A program made the translations under genes and the position numbers. A stretch of 39,929 nucleotides of DNA, taken from NCBI RefSeq assembly GCF_004794465.1, contig NZ_SSDJ01000154.1, forward strand, positions 1-39,929, read 5' to 3'. The notes under the pieces were generated by a model. The model was not told the DNA's origin and made no database searches. It was given only the letters and a program-made list of their open reading frames with translations. Positions 21,674-30,204 of this stretch are shown piece by piece. The number at the start of each line of letters is the position of its first letter. Positions within the stretch are counted from its first letter, which is position 1. This stretch comes from Microbacterium sp. K24 (GTDB lineage: Bacteria; Actinomycetota; Actinomycetes; Actinomycetales; Microbacteriaceae).

Positions 21674-23928
21674 CCACCTCACTGCCCCAGACGGCCGGAT
21701 CCGGCGTCGAGCTGGAGATCGGCGGGATGACCTGCGCCTCCTGCGCGATGCGGATCGAGAAGAAGCTCAACAAGCTCGACGGCGTCACAGCGACGGTGAA
21801 CTACGCGACCGAGAAGGCGAAGGTCACGGTGCCGGAGGGGTACGACCCGGCGCTCCTCATCGCGGAGGTCGAGAAGACCGGATACACGGCCGCGGTGCCC
21901 GCACCGAAGGGTGCTGTGACGAGTGGCGATGCCGACGAGGTCGACCCGGAGCTGCGCTCTCTGCGCAACCGTCTGATCGGCTCGATCGTGCTGACGATCC
22001 CGGTCATCGCGATGGCGATGATCCCGGCGCTGCAGTTCACGTACTGGCAGTGGGCGTCGCTCGCGCTCGCCGCCCCGGTGATCGTGTGGGCGGCATGGCC
22101 GTTCCACCGCGCCGCCTGGATGAACCTGCGCCACGGCGCGGCGACGATGGACACGCTCATCTCGATGGGCACCTCGGCCGCGTTCCTCTGGTCGCTGTAC
22201 GCCCTGTTCTTCGGTACGGCCAGCACCCCCGGCATGACGCATCCGTTCGAGTTCTCGCTCGCGCCGTCCGACGGCGCTGCGAACATCTACCTCGAGGTCG
22301 CCGCGGGCGTGACGATGTTCATCCTCGCCGGACGGTACTTCGAGAAGCGGTCGAAGAAACAGGCGGGCGCTGCACTGCGGGCCCTCCTGGAGCTCGGCGC
22401 GAAAGAGGTGTCGGTCGTGCGCGACGGTGTGGAGGGGAAGATCCCCGTCGACGAGCTGCGGGTGGGCGACGAGTTCCTCGTGCGGCCGGGGGAGAAGATC
22501 GCGACCGACGGGGTCGTGGTGTCGGGCACGTCCGCGGTCGATGCCTCGATGCTGACCGGGGAGTCGGTTCCGGTCGAGGTCGCGTCGGGAGATGCGGTGA
22601 CCGGCGCGACCACGAACGTCGGCGGTCGGCTCGTCGTGCGGGCCACCCGGATCGGATCCGACACGCAGCTGGCGCAGATGGCCCGGCTCGTCGAGGAGGC
22701 GCAGACCGGCAAGGCCGAGGTGCAGCGGCTCGCCGACCGCATCTCGGGCGTCTTCGTGCCGATCGTGATCGTCATCGCGGTCGTGGCGCTCGGTGCCTGG
22801 CTGGGCGCCGGGTTCCCCGTGGCCGCCGCGTTCACCGCGGCGGTGGCCGTGCTGGTGATCGCCTGCCCGTGCGCTCTCGGGCTCGCGACGCCGACGGCGC
22901 TGCTGGTCGGCACCGGACGCGGGGCGCAGATGGGCATCCTCATCAAGGGTCCGGAGGTGCTGGAATCCACCCGCACGGTCGACACCGTCGTGCTCGACAA
23001 GACCGGCACCGTGACGTCGGGGCGGATGACCCTGGTCGACGCGGTCCTGGAGCCGGGCACCGATCGGGCCCAGCTGCTGCGCCTGGCCGGAGCGCTGGAG
23101 GACGCCTCGGAGCACCCGATCGCCCAGGCGATCGCGAAGGGCGCGACGCAGGAGGTCGGCACCCTTTCGGCTCCGGAGGACTTCGCGAACATCGAGGGCA
23201 AGGGCGTGCAGGGCGTCGTCGACGGGCACGCCGTGCTGGTGGGGCGCGAGTCGCTGCTGGCCGAGTGGTCGCAGCACCTGAGTCCGGAGATCGCGGATGC
23301 CAAGGCGGATGCCGAGAGCCAGGGCAAGACCGTCGTCGCCGTCGGCTGGGATGGTCGGGCGCGCGGCATCCTGATCGTGGCGGACGCGGTCAAGCCGACG
23401 AGTGCCGAGGCGATCGCGCAGTTCAAGGCCCTCGGTCTGACCCCGGTGCTGCTCACCGGTGACAACGAGGCCGTGGCGCGGCGGATCGCCGCGGAGGTCG
23501 GCATCGACGAGGTCATCGCCGAGGTGCTCCCCGCTGACAAGGTCGACGTCGTCCGGCGGCTCCAGGGCGAGGGCAAGGTCGTCGCGATGGTCGGCGACGG
23601 CGTCAACGATGCTCCCGCCCTGGCTCAGGCCGACCTCGGGCTCGCGATGGGAACGGGCGCGGACGTCGCGATCGAAGCATCCGACATCACCCTCGTGCGG
23701 GGCGATCTGCGCAGCGCGGTCGACGCCATCCGGTTGTCGCGCAAGACGCTCGGAACGATCAAGACGAACCTGTTCTGGGCCTTCGCCTACAACGTCGCGG
23801 CGATCCCCGTCGCCGCCCTCGGCATGCTCAACCCCATGCTCGCGGGCGCGGCGATGGCGCTCTCCAGCGTCTTCGTCGTCGGCAACAGCCTGCGCCTGCG
23901 CGGATTCCGGAGCATCGCGCGGGACTGA
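21670..23928 (+). CDS. copA: Cu(I)-exporting P1B-type ATPase
   Basis: The 752-residue protein has one N-terminal HMA domain (MTCASC, Cys22 and Cys25), eight membrane segments, the actuator TGES loop, the intramembrane metal site CPC at 399-401, the phosphorylated Asp443 in DKTGT, the HP motif in SEHPIAQ and the hinge [10 protein letters not shown] (642-651). CPC together with the N and M residues in the last helices ([26 protein letters not shown]) fits Cu(I) specificity (P1B-1). It pumps copper out of the cytoplasm. It closes the operon with copZ and the membrane protein. Confidence 0.96.
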   Translation: MTTSLPQTAGSGVELEIGGMTCASCAMRIEKKLNKLDGVTATVNYATEKAKVTVPEGYDPALLIAEVEKTGYTAAVPAPKGAVTSGDADEVDPELRSLRNRLIGSIVLTIPVIAMAMIPALQFTYWQWASLALAAPVIVWAAWPFHRAAWMNLRHGAATMDTLISMGTSAAFLWSLYALFFGTASTPGMTHPFEFSLAPSDGAANIYLEVAAGVTMFILAGRYFEKRSKKQAGAALRALLELGAKEVSVVRDGVEGKIPVDELRVGDEFLVRPGEKIATDGVVVSGTSAVDASMLTGESVPVEVASGDAVTGATTNVGGRLVVRATRIGSDTQLAQMARLVEEAQTGKAEVQRLADRISGVFVPIVIVIAVVALGAWLGAGFPVAAAFTAAVAVLVIACPCALGLATPTALLVGTGRGAQMGILIKGPEVLESTRTVDTVVLDKTGTVTSGRMTLVDAVLEPGTDRAQLLRLAGALEDASEHPIAQAIAKGATQEVGTLSAPEDFANIEGKGVQGVVDGHAVLVGRESLLAEWSQHLSPEIADAKADAESQGKTVVAVGWDGRARGILIVADAVKPTSAEAIAQFKALGLTPVLLTGDNEAVARRIAAEVGIDEVIAEVLPADKVDVVRRLQGEGKVVAMVGDGVNDAPALAQADLGLAMGTGADVAIEASDITLVRGDLRSAVDAIRLSRKTLGTIKTNLFWAFAYNVAAIPVAALGMLNPMLAGAAMALSSVFVVGNSLRLRGFRSIARD

Positions 23929-24058
23929 GCCTGTTCTGCGTGATCCCGCTCTGCGTCTGCGGTCTCCTCGAAGACCCTTCACACACCGGATCGGAGGCGT
24001 GAACGGTGAACGCGTAGCGTGGAACCTCGCTCTGGCGATCCGAGCGAGAGTTCAACGA

Positions 24059-24745
24059 ATGGGGGTGCTGCACGTGCTTTTCACGCCTGTCCGGGAGAGC
24101 CGGATCGATCGCCCCTCGTCCTTCGGCACATCCGTGGGGTCGCCGATCCGGGTCGACGAGATCTTCCAGCACCTCGCGCTCCGCATCGCTGACGGCACCT
24201 ACCCTCCCGGCGCCCGGCTGCGCGACCATTCTCTCGCCGAGGAGTTCGCCATCTCGCGCACTCCGATCCGCGAGGCGATGCAGCGGCTCCGGGGCATCGG
24301 CATGATCGAGATCTACCCCAGCAGGCACACCATCGTCGCGGACGTCACGACGGAGTCGATCACCGCGACGAGGGAGTTCGCCGCCTTGAGCGCGGGATGC
24401 ATCGTCCGGTTCGCGGTCCCGAAGCTCGATGACGCGGAACGCGACCGTGCGGCCGCGCTCGCGCGCGACGTGGCATCCGAGATCGCAGCCGACGGAGACT
24501 GGCTGTCGGCGCAGGCCGACCTGCTCCGTCACCTGTGCGACCGGGCGCAGAATCCGCTGTTCCGCCTTTTCCTGGGCGATGCCTGGTACCTCGTCATCCG
24601 CGATCTGAGCCGGGTATCGCTGTCGACGGCGCAGCGGATGCAGCGCGAGAACGCCGCCGCCGCGCTGGCCGAGCTCATCCGGGACGGCGACGTCGACGGA
24701 GCGGAACGCGCAGCCCGCGACGTGTTCAGCCTCAGCGGCGACTGA
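24059..24745 (+). CDS. GntR family regulator (FCD type)
   Basis: This 228-residue protein has a GntR winged helix (LALRIADGTYPPGARLRDHSL, then AISRTPIREAMQRLRGIGMIE) and a helical C-terminal domain of the FadR/FCD sort, although somewhat short. FCD regulators often sense carboxylic or sugar acids. The ATG at 24059 starts a short non-conserved leader; GTG at 24065 or 24074 are possible alternatives. TAGCGT about 40 bases upstream is a possible -10. No operator pair or adjacent target is clear; the next gene is a Rossmann-fold protein in the same direction. Confidence 0.85.
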   Translation: MGVLHVLFTPVRESRIDRPSSFGTSVGSPIRVDEIFQHLALRIADGTYPPGARLRDHSLAEEFAISRTPIREAMQRLRGIGMIEIYPSRHTIVADVTTESITATREFAALSAGCIVRFAVPKLDDAERDRAAALARDVASEIAADGDWLSAQADLLRHLCDRAQNPLFRLFLGDAWYLVIRDLSRVSLSTAQRMQRENAAAALAELIRDGDVDGAERAARDVFSLSGD

Positions 24746-24792
24746 ACAGCGTCGCGACCGCAACGGTCGGGAAATGCGGGTACGTTCGCAGG

Positions 24793-25617
24793 ATGACCGT
24801 CACGCAGCCGCCCCCTCGTCGCACGCTGCTCGTCGGCTTCGGCAAACTGGGGCGCCGTCTTGCCTCCCGCCTGCTGGCCGACGGCGGGGAGGTGTTCGCG
24901 CTGCGGCGCAGCGACGGCGCTCTGCCCGACGGCGTCGTCGGCATCCGCGCGGACCTCTCCGCCCCGCTGACGGCGAACCTGCCCGAGGTCGACGCGATGG
25001 TCGTCACGCTCCCGCCGGGTGGCGCGGTCGACAGCTATCGCCGGGTGCTGACGCACCTCGCCGACGCCCTGCCGTCGGTTCCCGCACGCACGGTGTTCGT
25101 CTCGTCGACAGGGGTGTTCGAGGGCTCGTCATCCGATCATCCGATCACCGAGCGGGACGACCCCGCGCCGTCGTCCGATCGGTCGCGAGGTCTCTTCGAC
25201 GGCGAGCGTGCGGCGATCGAGCTGTTCTCGGCGACGGTCGTGCGGCCGGCGGGGATCTACGGGCCGGGCCGGGATTTCCTCCTGCGCCAGGTGCGCGAGG
25301 GCAAGGCCGTGAACCACCGCCGCCGCACGAACCGCATCCACGAGACCGACCTCGTCCGCGCGCTCGACCTGCTGCTGCGCATGCCGGAGCCGCCGGCGCT
25401 CGTGCACGCGCTCGACCGGGCGCCGGCGCCCCTCGGCGACGTCGTTGCGTACATCGCCCAGACGCTGGGAGTGGATGCTCCGCCGGATGATCCGTCGGCG
25501 GAGGCGACCGGCCTCGTGCATGATGGGTCGTTGCTCCTGACGCTGCTCGGCGCCCTGGAGTATCCGACCTACCGCGAGGGGTATGCCGAGATGATCGCGG
25601 CAACACCAGCGGGCTGA
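24793..25617 (+). CDS. NAD(P)-binding SDR-like protein (YeeZ/epimerase type)
   Basis: The 274-residue protein has a Rossmann start TLLVGFGKLGRRLASRLL and the later SSTGVFEG and RPAGIYGPGRD segments of extended SDR proteins of the YeeZ-like group. The usual YxxxK catalytic pair is not present at the normal place (the sequence there is RGLFDGERAAIELF), so it may be a binding protein or use other residues. The nearby TACGTT (24781-24786) is six bases before the ATG, so the transcript is probably leaderless. Function is unknown. Confidence 0.82.
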   Translation: MTVTQPPPRRTLLVGFGKLGRRLASRLLADGGEVFALRRSDGALPDGVVGIRADLSAPLTANLPEVDAMVVTLPPGGAVDSYRRVLTHLADALPSVPARTVFVSSTGVFEGSSSDHPITERDDPAPSSDRSRGLFDGERAAIELFSATVVRPAGIYGPGRDFLLRQVREGKAVNHRRRTNRIHETDLVRALDLLLRMPEPPALVHALDRAPAPLGDVVAYIAQTLGVDAPPDDPSAEATGLVHDGSLLLTLLGALEYPTYREGYAEMIAATPAG

Positions 25618-25711
25618 GCATCCGCCGCCGCGGGCCGTCGGATCGTCCAGGTCGACGACCGGATGCCCCATTCCGCAGCCGGGACGCCTGCTCGTAGGTT
25701 GGCGGGAGTCG

Positions 25712-25727
25712 GATGCGACGACGCATC
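25712..25727. promoter_or_regulatory. Inverted repeat before the first dehydrogenase
   Basis: GATGCG-acga-CGCATC, 15 bases before the GTG start at 25742 and downstream of TAGGTT (25695-25700), a possible -10. It could be an operator at the transcription start. It does not match the LacI-type site at 29054-29065. Confidence 0.5.
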
Positions 25728-25741
25728 ACGAGGAACGAGAG

Positions 25742-26800
25742 GTGACGACCGTGCGCGGTGTGATTCTTCCGGGCGATGCGACGGCCGAGGTCCGCGACTT
25801 CCCCGTGCCGGAGCCCGGCCATGGACAGGTGGTGATCCGCACCGGTGCGTCGGGCATCTGCGGCAGCGACATCGGCTACATCTACCGGGGGTACAAGACC
25901 CACAAGGGACTCGACGGTGCGCCGGCCTACAAGGGCGTCATCGCCGGCCACGAGCCGTGCGGACGCATCGTCGCCGTGGGGGAAGGCGTGCGCCGATTCC
26001 GGGTGGACGATGACGTCGCCGTCTACCACATCCACGGATGCGGGGTCTGCCGGAACTGTCGCGCGGGGTACGGCATCAGCTGCACGGACGTGACGCGACG
26101 AGAGGCCTACGGCTGGCAGCGCGACGGCGGGCACGCCGAGTTCGTCCTGGTGGACGAGACGGAGTGCATCCCGCTGATCCCGCCGCTGACATACACCGAC
26201 GGAGCACTCATCGCCTGCGGATTCGGCACGGCTTACGAGGGTCTCCAGCGCACGGGTCTGCACGGAGGAGAGGACCTGCTGGTCGTCGGGCTCGGCCCGG
26301 TGGGACTCGCGGCGGCCATGATCGGACGGATGCGAGGTGCGCGTCGCGTCATCGGCATCGAGCGCAACCAGGAACGGATCGAGTTCGTCCGCGGGCTCGG
26401 ACTCGTCGATCACATCGTCGTGGCCGATGACGACGCCGTCGAGGCCGTGCTCGCTCTCACCGACGGCAGAGGCTGCGAGGTCACCGTCGATGCCTCCGGC
26501 AGCACGCCGGGCCGGTCGGTCGCGCTCGCCGCCGCTGCGGAGTGGGGGCGCACGGCGCTGCTCGGAGAGGGCGGCGCCCTGGAGACCGAGGTCTCGGACA
26601 CGCTCCTGCACAAGCACCTGACCATCACCGCCTCGTGGGTCACGTCTCTGCAGGGGATGGAGGACCTGACCCGGATGCTCGCGGCGGAGGGGCTGCACCC
26701 CGAGGTCGTCGTGAGTCACCGATTCTCACTGGAGCAGGCCGACGAGGCGTACCGCATCGCCGCGGCGGGCGCGACCGGGAAGGTCGTGCTCCTCCCGTGA
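25742..26800 (+). CDS. Zinc-dependent alcohol/polyol dehydrogenase (MDR)
   Basis: This 352-residue enzyme carries the complete zinc set: catalytic Cys40 (GICGSD), His70 and Glu71 (GHEPCG), and four structural cysteines at 100, 103, 106 and 114 (CGVCRNC...C). The coenzyme loop is GLGPVGLAAA and the acidic residue after beta-2 is in GIERNQ, so NAD is likely. It oxidises a secondary alcohol in a sugar, alditol or similar. The GTG has the site cgagagg upstream. Its neighbour is a LacI gene facing it, and the sugar operon lies beyond, so it probably belongs to that pathway; substrate unknown. Confidence 0.9.
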   Translation: MTTVRGVILPGDATAEVRDFPVPEPGHGQVVIRTGASGICGSDIGYIYRGYKTHKGLDGAPAYKGVIAGHEPCGRIVAVGEGVRRFRVDDDVAVYHIHGCGVCRNCRAGYGISCTDVTRREAYGWQRDGGHAEFVLVDETECIPLIPPLTYTDGALIACGFGTAYEGLQRTGLHGGEDLLVVGLGPVGLAAAMIGRMRGARRVIGIERNQERIEFVRGLGLVDHIVVADDDAVEAVLALTDGRGCEVTVDASGSTPGRSVALAAAAEWGRTALLGEGGALETEVSDTLLHKHLTITASWVTSLQGMEDLTRMLAAEGLHPEVVVSHRFSLEQADEAYRIAAAGATGKVVLLP

Positions 26801-26818
26801 CCCCGCAGCTGCGTCGGG

Positions 26819-27826
26819 TCAGGCGGTCGACTCCCGCACGATCAGGTGCGGGCGGATGACCTCCGCCGAATGCGAGTGGTTGGCGCCGTCGTTGAGCTCG
26901 TCCAGGAGCAGCTCGACAGCATGCTCGCCCATGGCGTCCTTCGGCTGTCCGATCGTCGACAGCGCGTGGCGTCCGTCGAGTCCGAGGTCGCCGTATCCGA
27001 TCACCCGGGCGTCGTGCGGTGCGGAGACGCCACGTCGTGAAAGCCCCTCGAGCACGCCGGTCGCCAGCTGGTCGTTGATGCAGAAGATGCGGCGCGGAGC
27101 GCCCGACGCGAGGATCCGCTCCGCCGCCGCGATACCGGCATCGACCGTCATCTCGTCGACGGTGATCTCGACGAGGTCGCGTTCGGAGCGATCCTTCTCC
27201 CGGAGCGCCTCGACGGAGCCCGCGTGTCGATCACGGCACTGGGGGATGGATCTTTCGCCGTTGACGAGCGTGATCCCCTCGCCGGGGGTGGACAGGAGGT
27301 GCTGCACGGCCAGGTGCCCGCCGTACACGTCGTCCACGGCGACGGAGCAGCCCTGTGCCGTGTCGATCAGCCGGTCGACGAGGATGATGCGCGTGCCGAT
27401 GCTGCGCAGCATCGCGAGCCGCTCCGCCTCGGGGTTGATCGGCACGACCAGTGCCCCGGCGGCCCGCTGCTGCGCGAGCATCTCGAAGTGGCGCCGCTCA
27501 CGTGCCGGGTCCTCGTGGGTCACGCACAGCGACACGGCGTAGTTGTGCTTGTCGGCGGCGTTGACCACGGCATCCGCGATCGCCGCGTAGAACGCGTTGG
27601 TGATCTCCGGGATGATGAGGCCGAGCACACGACTCGCTCCGCCGCGCCGCAGCGTCGCGGCCGAGCGGTTCGGCACGTAGCCGAGCTCGTCGATCGCCGC
27701 CTGGACTCGGGCGCGCATCTTCTCCGACACCAGATCCGGGCGATTGATCGCCGTGGAGACGCTGCCGACCGAGACGCCCGCCAGCCGTGCGACGTCGATC
27801 TGGTCGGGCTGTCGCTCAGTGTCCAC
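26819..27826 (-). CDS. LacI family transcriptional regulator
   Basis: The 335-residue regulator has the LacI helix-turn-helix (DVARLAGVSVGSVSTAINRP) and hinge (YVPNRSAATLRRGGASRVLG), then a periplasmic-binding-protein-like sugar domain. It probably represses the divergent ABC operon through the TGAGACGTTTCA site at 29054-29065. Start is GTG 27826. A TATATAT stretch near 27904-27911 can serve as its -10 on the minus strand. The effector is expected to be the sugar or a pathway intermediate. It converges with the first dehydrogenase, 18 bases apart. Confidence 0.93.
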   Translation of the reverse strand: MDTERQPDQIDVARLAGVSVGSVSTAINRPDLVSEKMRARVQAAIDELGYVPNRSAATLRRGGASRVLGLIIPEITNAFYAAIADAVVNAADKHNYAVSLCVTHEDPARERRHFEMLAQQRAAGALVVPINPEAERLAMLRSIGTRIILVDRLIDTAQGCSVAVDDVYGGHLAVQHLLSTPGEGITLVNGERSIPQCRDRHAGSVEALREKDRSERDLVEITVDEMTVDAGIAAAERILASGAPRRIFCINDQLATGVLEGLSRRGVSAPHDARVIGYGDLGLDGRHALSTIGQPKDAMGEHAVELLLDELNDGANHSHSAEVIRPHLIVRESTA

Positions 27827-27923
27827 GTGCTCTCCAAGAAGGGGGATCCCCGCGACTCAGAGACGCGGATGACGACGCCGGCAGGCGCTGTCGGACCGTA
27901 CCCGAATATATATCGTCCGCCCG

Positions 27924-28952
27924 TCAGCCGTTCACCCGGATCATCGTCTTCACCTCGGTCGCGAGCGGCACCGTCCACGCCTCGATCGCCCGATCGAAGG
28001 GCAGGGCGCGCGAGACGAGGGAGTCGGCGTCGATGCGCCCGGCGGCGAGCGCCTCGATGACCGTGGGCCACGTGAACGCGTAGCGCATGACGCCCTGCAC
28101 GGAGACCTCTCGCTCGATGATCGCGGGCATCGGGATCGATGCGTCCTGCGCCCCGACGCCGATGAAGATCGCCTTCCCGCCCGGTGCCACCTTCAGGCAG
28201 GAGTCGTGGCGGACCACGCCGACGCCCGTGCATTCGACGACCGCATCGAACCGCTCGTCGACGTCGGCGAGGTCGGAGGCGACCTCGCATCCGTAGCTCG
28301 CCGCCGTGGCCCGCCGCTCGTCCTGCGGTTCGACCAGCACGACGCGCGACGCTCCGTGCAGGAACGCCAGCTGTGCGGCGAAGAGACCGATCGGCCCGCC
28401 GCCCGTGATGAGGATGCGGCTGCCTGCCGCGACCCCTGCCTTGCGGATGCCGTTGAGCGACACCGAGATCGTCTCCACCATGGCCGCCGCGTCGTCGCTG
28501 ACGGAATCGGGGATGACGAAGGCGTTCTGCACCGGCACACGGAGGTACTGCTGCAGAGCGCCGTCGGTGCCCGGGACCCCGAAGAACCTCTGAGCGGGAT
28601 CGAGGTTGTAGCTGCCTCGCCGCGCCTCGGGGGATCGGGGGTCGGGCATCAGCGGCTCGACGGACACGCGACGACCGACCAGTGCGGCATCCGCTTCCGA
28701 TCCCGCCTGCACGATGCGCCCGCCGAACTCATGACCGAGCACGAGCGGTTCCGTGACGATCTCGCTGCTCGCCCGCCCTTCCAGGTAGAAGTGCTTGTCG
28801 GAGCCGCACACGCCCACGGAGCCGATCTCGACGAGCACTTCTCCGGGTTCCGCGACCGGTGCGTCTCGCGTTTCGAAGCGGAGATCCTGCGGGCCGTGAA
28901 GGACGAGCGCGCGCATCGTCCGAGGTGTTCCTGCCGATGTCGTCGTTGACAT
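27924..28952 (-). CDS. MDR polyol dehydrogenase without structural zinc
   Basis: The 342-residue product resembles sorbitol/xylitol/L-iditol dehydrogenases: catalytic Cys49 (GVCGSDKHFY), His74-Glu75 (GHEFGG) and Glu in AAMVETISVSLNG, with Rossmann loop GGGPIGLFAA. The lobe that normally holds four structural cysteines (residues about 100-120, PLMPDPRSPEARRGSYNLDPA) contains none, although GSYNL of sorbitol dehydrogenases is retained. Loss of structural zinc is known in that family. It reads away from the ABC operon and may share its control region. It probably interconverts an alditol and a ketose. Confidence 0.9.
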   Translation of the reverse strand: MSTTTSAGTPRTMRALVLHGPQDLRFETRDAPVAEPGEVLVEIGSVGVCGSDKHFYLEGRASSEIVTEPLVLGHEFGGRIVQAGSEADAALVGRRVSVEPLMPDPRSPEARRGSYNLDPAQRFFGVPGTDGALQQYLRVPVQNAFVIPDSVSDDAAAMVETISVSLNGIRKAGVAAGSRILITGGGPIGLFAAQLAFLHGASRVVLVEPQDERRATAASYGCEVASDLADVDERFDAVVECTGVGVVRHDSCLKVAPGGKAIFIGVGAQDASIPMPAIIEREVSVQGVMRYAFTWPTVIEALAAGRIDADSLVSRALPFDRAIEAWTVPLATEVKTMIRVNG

Positions 28953-29010
28953 GTTCGCCTGCTTTCTTCAGGGTTCTGCGCTCGGATTCGCGGCATTTTC
29001 CGAACTTCGC

Positions 29011-29040
29011 TTGACGATCTTCCCGACCTGAGCATAAAGT
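29011..29040 (+). promoter_or_regulatory. Promoter of the sugar ABC operon
   Basis: TTGACG (29011-29016) and TAAAGT (29035-29040) with an 18-base spacer form a good sigma-70-type promoter. Transcription would begin near 29047. The gap to the divergent dehydrogenase gene (28953-29144) also holds the operator below. Confidence 0.7.
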
Positions 29041-29053
29041 TGGGGCCGCTACC

Positions 29054-29065
29054 TGAGACGTTTCA
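29054..29065. promoter_or_regulatory. LacI-type operator
   Basis: TGAGACGTTTCA around a central ACGT, close to the LacI-family consensus TGAAACGTTTCA, extendable to CTGAGACGTTTCAG (29053-29066) with one mismatched pair. Located at about +8 to +19 of the predicted transcript, fit for repression by the LacI protein encoded at 26819-27826. Confidence 0.7.
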
Positions 29066-29144
29066 GTTTCAGGGACTATACCGCACCGAAGACGTTGCGG
29101 TGAATCAGAAGCCAGAAGCGCCAGGCGGCGCGGAAGGGATCATC

Positions 29145-30155
29145 GTGGATCTCACAGCATCACGCATTCGGAGGGCTGCGGCCATCGCCGTCGTCCTCGG
29201 TCTCGCCCTGACCGGGTGCGCCGCACAGTCGGGAGGATCCGGAGGCTCCACCGACGACGACACTCTCAAGATCGGCGCCATCTACCTGGATACGCAGGGT
29301 TTCTACGCCGGAGTCAAGAAGGGCGTCGAGCTCGGTGCGGAGGAGGCCGGCAAGAAGGTGGAGTTCGTCGAGACGAACGCCGCGGCCGACGCCTCCAAGG
29401 AGTCCGCCTTCATCGACACCCTGATCTCGTCGCAGGTCGACGCCATCCTGCTCTCGGCGGTCTCCGCCGATGCCTCGGTCGCCGCACTGCGCAACGCGTC
29501 TTCGGCCGACATCCCGGTCATCTGCTACAACACGTGCATCAACGACGACGACGCGCAGAAGTACGTCAAGGCCTACGCCTTCGGCGACCCGGTCGAGTTC
29601 GGATACAAGACGGGCGAAGCCGCCGCCGACTACTTCGAGGCGAACGGCATCGACGCCCCGCAGATCGCCGTGCTCAACTGCGAGTTCGTCGAGGTCTGCG
29701 TGAGCCGGCGCGAGGGCTTCGAGAAAGCGCTCACCGAACGCGGGATCGACTACACGCTCGTCGCCAACCAGGAGGGCAGCGACCCGACCGAGTCCATCGG
29801 CGTGGCCGAGAACATCCTGACCGCGAATCCCGACATCGACGCGTTCTACGGCGAATCCGGCGGCGCGGCGATCGGCGCCGTGAAGGCCGTCGAGAACAAG
29901 GGCTTCACCGGGAAGACCGTCGTCTTCGGCTCGGACATGACCGCCGATCTCGCCAAGGCTCTCGTGGACAACACCATCCTCAAGGCGTCGATCGACGTCT
30001 CCGGGATCGCCGTGGGCAAGGCGGCCATCGCCGCCGCGATCGCCGTCCACGACGGCGAGTCGCAGGAGTTCACCGTCCCTGTGCCCATCGACGTGTACAG
30101 CACGCCCGACCAGGGCACGGAGTGGCTGGAGACCCACCCCGACGGGATTCCGTGA
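29145..30155 (+). CDS. Sugar ABC transporter substrate-binding lipoprotein (RbsB type)
   Basis: The 336-residue product has a lipoprotein signal ending LTGC (lipid Cys25) then a flexible Gly/Ser linker, and a type I periplasmic-binding fold: LKIGAIYLDTQGFYAGVKKGVELGA, DAILLSAVSADAS, DIPVICYNTCIND, IDAFYGESGGAAIGAVKA. Such proteins (RbsB, XylF, YtfQ) bind mono- or simple saccharides and deliver them to the membrane complex. The start GTG 29145 has gaaggga seven bases upstream; a longer frame exists but would place the signal peptide internally. It is the first gene of a long operon. Confidence 0.94.
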   Translation: MDLTASRIRRAAAIAVVLGLALTGCAAQSGGSGGSTDDDTLKIGAIYLDTQGFYAGVKKGVELGAEEAGKKVEFVETNAAADASKESAFIDTLISSQVDAILLSAVSADASVAALRNASSADIPVICYNTCINDDDAQKYVKAYAFGDPVEFGYKTGEAAADYFEANGIDAPQIAVLNCEFVEVCVSRREGFEKALTERGIDYTLVANQEGSDPTESIGVAENILTANPDIDAFYGESGGAAIGAVKAVENKGFTGKTVVFGSDMTADLAKALVDNTILKASIDVSGIAVGKAAIAAAIAVHDGESQEFTVPVPIDVYSTPDQGTEWLETHPDGIP

Positions 30156-30204
30156 TCCGGGCTGTCCACCGCTGACACCCTCACCACCGGAAGAAGGCAC
30201 GGAG

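Noticed and set aside
21679..23982. Long minus-strand frame opposite copA
   Set aside because: Same artefact: antisense to CopA, which has every P-type ATPase motif; the antisense product has no recognisable domain.
23929..24058. Terminator or RNA gene between copA and the GntR gene
   Set aside because: No stable stem or tRNA-like structure could be drawn in this 130-base gap; only a weak TAGCGT -10 candidate is visible.
27842..27851. GGGGATCCCC palindrome upstream of the LacI gene as an operator
   Set aside because: It is short, fully G/C/A/T symmetric by chance in GC-rich DNA, and differs from the LacI-type site at 29054-29065.
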